DNA from: Ferrimicrobium sp.
Lineage (GTDB): Bacteria > Actinomycetota > Acidimicrobiia > Acidimicrobiales > Acidimicrobiaceae
DNA length: 7,183 nucleotides
Reading direction: 5' to 3'
Assembly (NCBI GenBank): GCA_027365375.1
Contig: DAHXNM010000346.1
Coordinates: 1-7,183 of the forward strand
The stretch's first letter is position 1. Every line of letters starts with the position of its first letter. A program made the position numbers and the translations under genes. The notes beneath the pieces were generated by a model that saw only the letters and a program-made list of their open reading frames with translations, was not told the DNA's origin and made no database searches. Below, piece after piece: positions 6,301-7,183 of this stretch.

Positions 6301-6834
6301 TGTTGTGTCTGTTCTACGTCTCTACAGCCATGGGTGGATGGTTGAAGCGAAAGTTAGAACTCATTGATCGCCATCCCTGACTGCTTCGAACCAGGACCGA
6401 CGGCTACTAGAAAAACAGCCGGCACCCTGGGAACTTATACACTCAACCTGTTAAGTTTCGAGACTAAACGCGAAGTGTTTTCTTCGGCGATCGGATATCA
6501 GGTTATTGCTGTGGTTGTTGAACATCACGAGGAGTACCACGCTTTAGGGCAGCGACTCTATCGAAAAATGCGCACCTGTCCACTGACTTCAGTGACCGTT
6601 AACACTTCAGAGACCCTGCGGCTCTGGGTTTATTAGAAGATTTCGGAAGTGGAGCCTTCGATTGAAGGGACTCCAAAAGGTACGAAGCGATAATGCCTAC
6701 TCGAGCGTGCAAACAGCGAGCCAATGAGACCAACTTCGCACCCTCTTTCATCGCACACCTCGAAACCGGATCGCCCAACTCTAGCTATGCAAAAACCCGC
6801 CGGAGGCTCATCTTGCAGGAACACCGAGCAAAGC
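6301..6834. other. Non-coding gap of about 530 bases
   Basis: I find no gene here that I can support. Open frames on both strands (6364-6636 plus; 6633-6893 minus; 6693-6914 plus) lack ribosome sites and recognisable sequence, and the last two overlap the end of dabA. Small inverted repeats are present: CGGCT/AGCCG (6401-6405, 6417-6421) and AGACCC/GGGTTT near 6611-6631. The gap should hold the promoter of the small membrane protein at its left end and the end of the dabA transcript at its right end. Confidence 0.5.
6791..6808 (-). terminator. Possible terminator after dabA
   Basis: On the minus strand GAGCCTCCGGCGGG is followed by five T residues (6795-6791), 26 bases after the dabA stop. 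The GC-rich block followed by a T run is suggestive, but only a short imperfect stem can form, so this is a weak call. Confidence 0.25.
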
Positions 6835-7183
6835 TCATCCAACGACGGCGACCCACTCACCTCCAATCGTGCGCTCAACCCAGCCACCGGCATCTGATCG
6901 ACTTAGCATTCTGACCCATCCGCCACTAACTATTTGACTAACCGTTTCATGCTCGCTAAGCACAAGGTCAACCACCTCGGCCAGGGCATCCACCAACACC
7001 AGGAGTCGTAGTGGCTCATGACGGTATCCAGCTAAGTCGGTTACCGATTGCTCCGGCAAACCGATCTTGAGATCCCATCCGCTCCCTTCAACCACCCCAA
7101 ATCGTCCGACCACATTATGGAGCGTCTTATCGCCTGCCCCAAAAATCACTGGCTCGATACTCGAAAACAGATAGGCCATATTG
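6835..7183 (-). CDS. dabA: DabA, inorganic carbon transporter subunit (DUF2309/UPF0753), C-terminal part only
   Basis: The frame is open from the right edge to TGA at 6835, giving about 115 residues. From the ATG at 7179 it reads MAYLFSSIEPVIFGAGDK, then LHNVVGRFGVVEGSGWDLKIGLPEQSV, then HEPLRLLVLVDAL, then VSQIVSGGWVRML. This is the conserved tail of the DabA family: GxGxKxxHNVVGxxGVxxGxxxDLxxGLPxQS, HEPLRLxVxxxAP and a final LVxxGWVHL-like block. DabA proteins are about 800-1000 residues, so most of the gene, including the zinc site related to beta-carbonic anhydrase, lies beyond the edge. The ATG at 7179 is internal, not the start; the frame continues upstream. With the membrane subunit DabB, DabA forms the DAC complex, which couples cation flow to CO2 hydration and bicarbonate accumulation in autotrophs and some other bacteria. 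dabB usually lies next to dabA and would be expected off the right edge. This identification is from remembered family motifs. Confidence 0.85.
   Translation of the reverse strand, partial: NMAYLFSSIEPVIFGAGDKTLHNVVGRFGVVEGSGWDLKIGLPEQSVTDLAGYRHEPLRLLVLVDALAEVVDLVLSEHETVSQIVSGGWVRMLSRSDAGGWVERTIGGEWVAVVG

Noticed and set aside
6375..6400. TTCGAA-containing stretch resembling a tRNA T-loop
   Set aside because: The flanking bases do not form a 5-base-pair T-stem, and no anticodon or acceptor stems surround it.
6364..6636. 90-codon plus-strand frame
   Set aside because: It starts at TTG without a ribosome site and resembles no family; likely chance.
6633..6893. 86-codon minus-strand frame overlapping the end of dabA, considered as a frameshifted dabA tail
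   Set aside because: The DabA family ends soon after the GGWVRML-like block, as the main frame does, so no frameshift is needed; the other frame shows no DabA-like sequence.

Overview
This looks like a chromosomal stretch from a bacterium with middling GC (mid-50s % by eye, not counted). The GNAT and Nudix proteins and the small membrane protein resemble actinobacterial families. Together with the tail of a DabA-type inorganic-carbon transporter, this suggests an actinobacterium, perhaps an acidophilic or iron-oxidising Acidimicrobiia. The taxonomic placement is inference from protein flavour only.

Layout, left to right. (1) 1-531, minus: a GNAT acetyltransferase cut by the left edge. (2) 812-1309, minus: a Nudix hydrolase with a perfect Nudix box, followed by a plausible terminator and preceded by a possible 20-codon leader ORF that overlaps its start as ATGA. 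(3) 1623-2648, plus: an alpha/beta-hydrolase esterase divergent from the Nudix gene. (4) 2649-3063: a 415-base gap holding an 81-base nested inverted repeat, a possible 41-codon upstream ORF, a GC-rich hairpin and a 7-base element complementary to the next gene's Shine-Dalgarno sequence. (5) 3064-5628, plus: a four-helix membrane protein with two PAS domains, GGDEF and EAL, with the residues for making and degrading cyclic di-GMP both intact. (6) 5854-6282, minus, convergent with it: a four-helix membrane protein of unknown function. (7) 6283-6834: a gap of about 550 bases with no gene I can support. (8) 6835-7183, minus: the C-terminal end of DabA, running off the right edge.

The genes do not form one pathway. 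The window reads as ordinary chromosomal content with mostly monocistronic units on alternating strands. The main functional themes are cyclic di-GMP signalling (the PAS-GGDEF-EAL protein, probably sensing a signal at the membrane or in the cytosol) and bicarbonate/CO2 accumulation (dabA, whose partner dabB would be expected just beyond the right edge). The least explained part is the leader of the cyclic di-GMP gene, where a structured repeat, a start-overlapping small ORF, a ribosome binding site touching the start codon and a complementary anti-Shine-Dalgarno element occur together. This is the best candidate for undescribed regulation. No CRISPR array, tRNA, rRNA, insertion sequence or complete new multi-gene system was seen.
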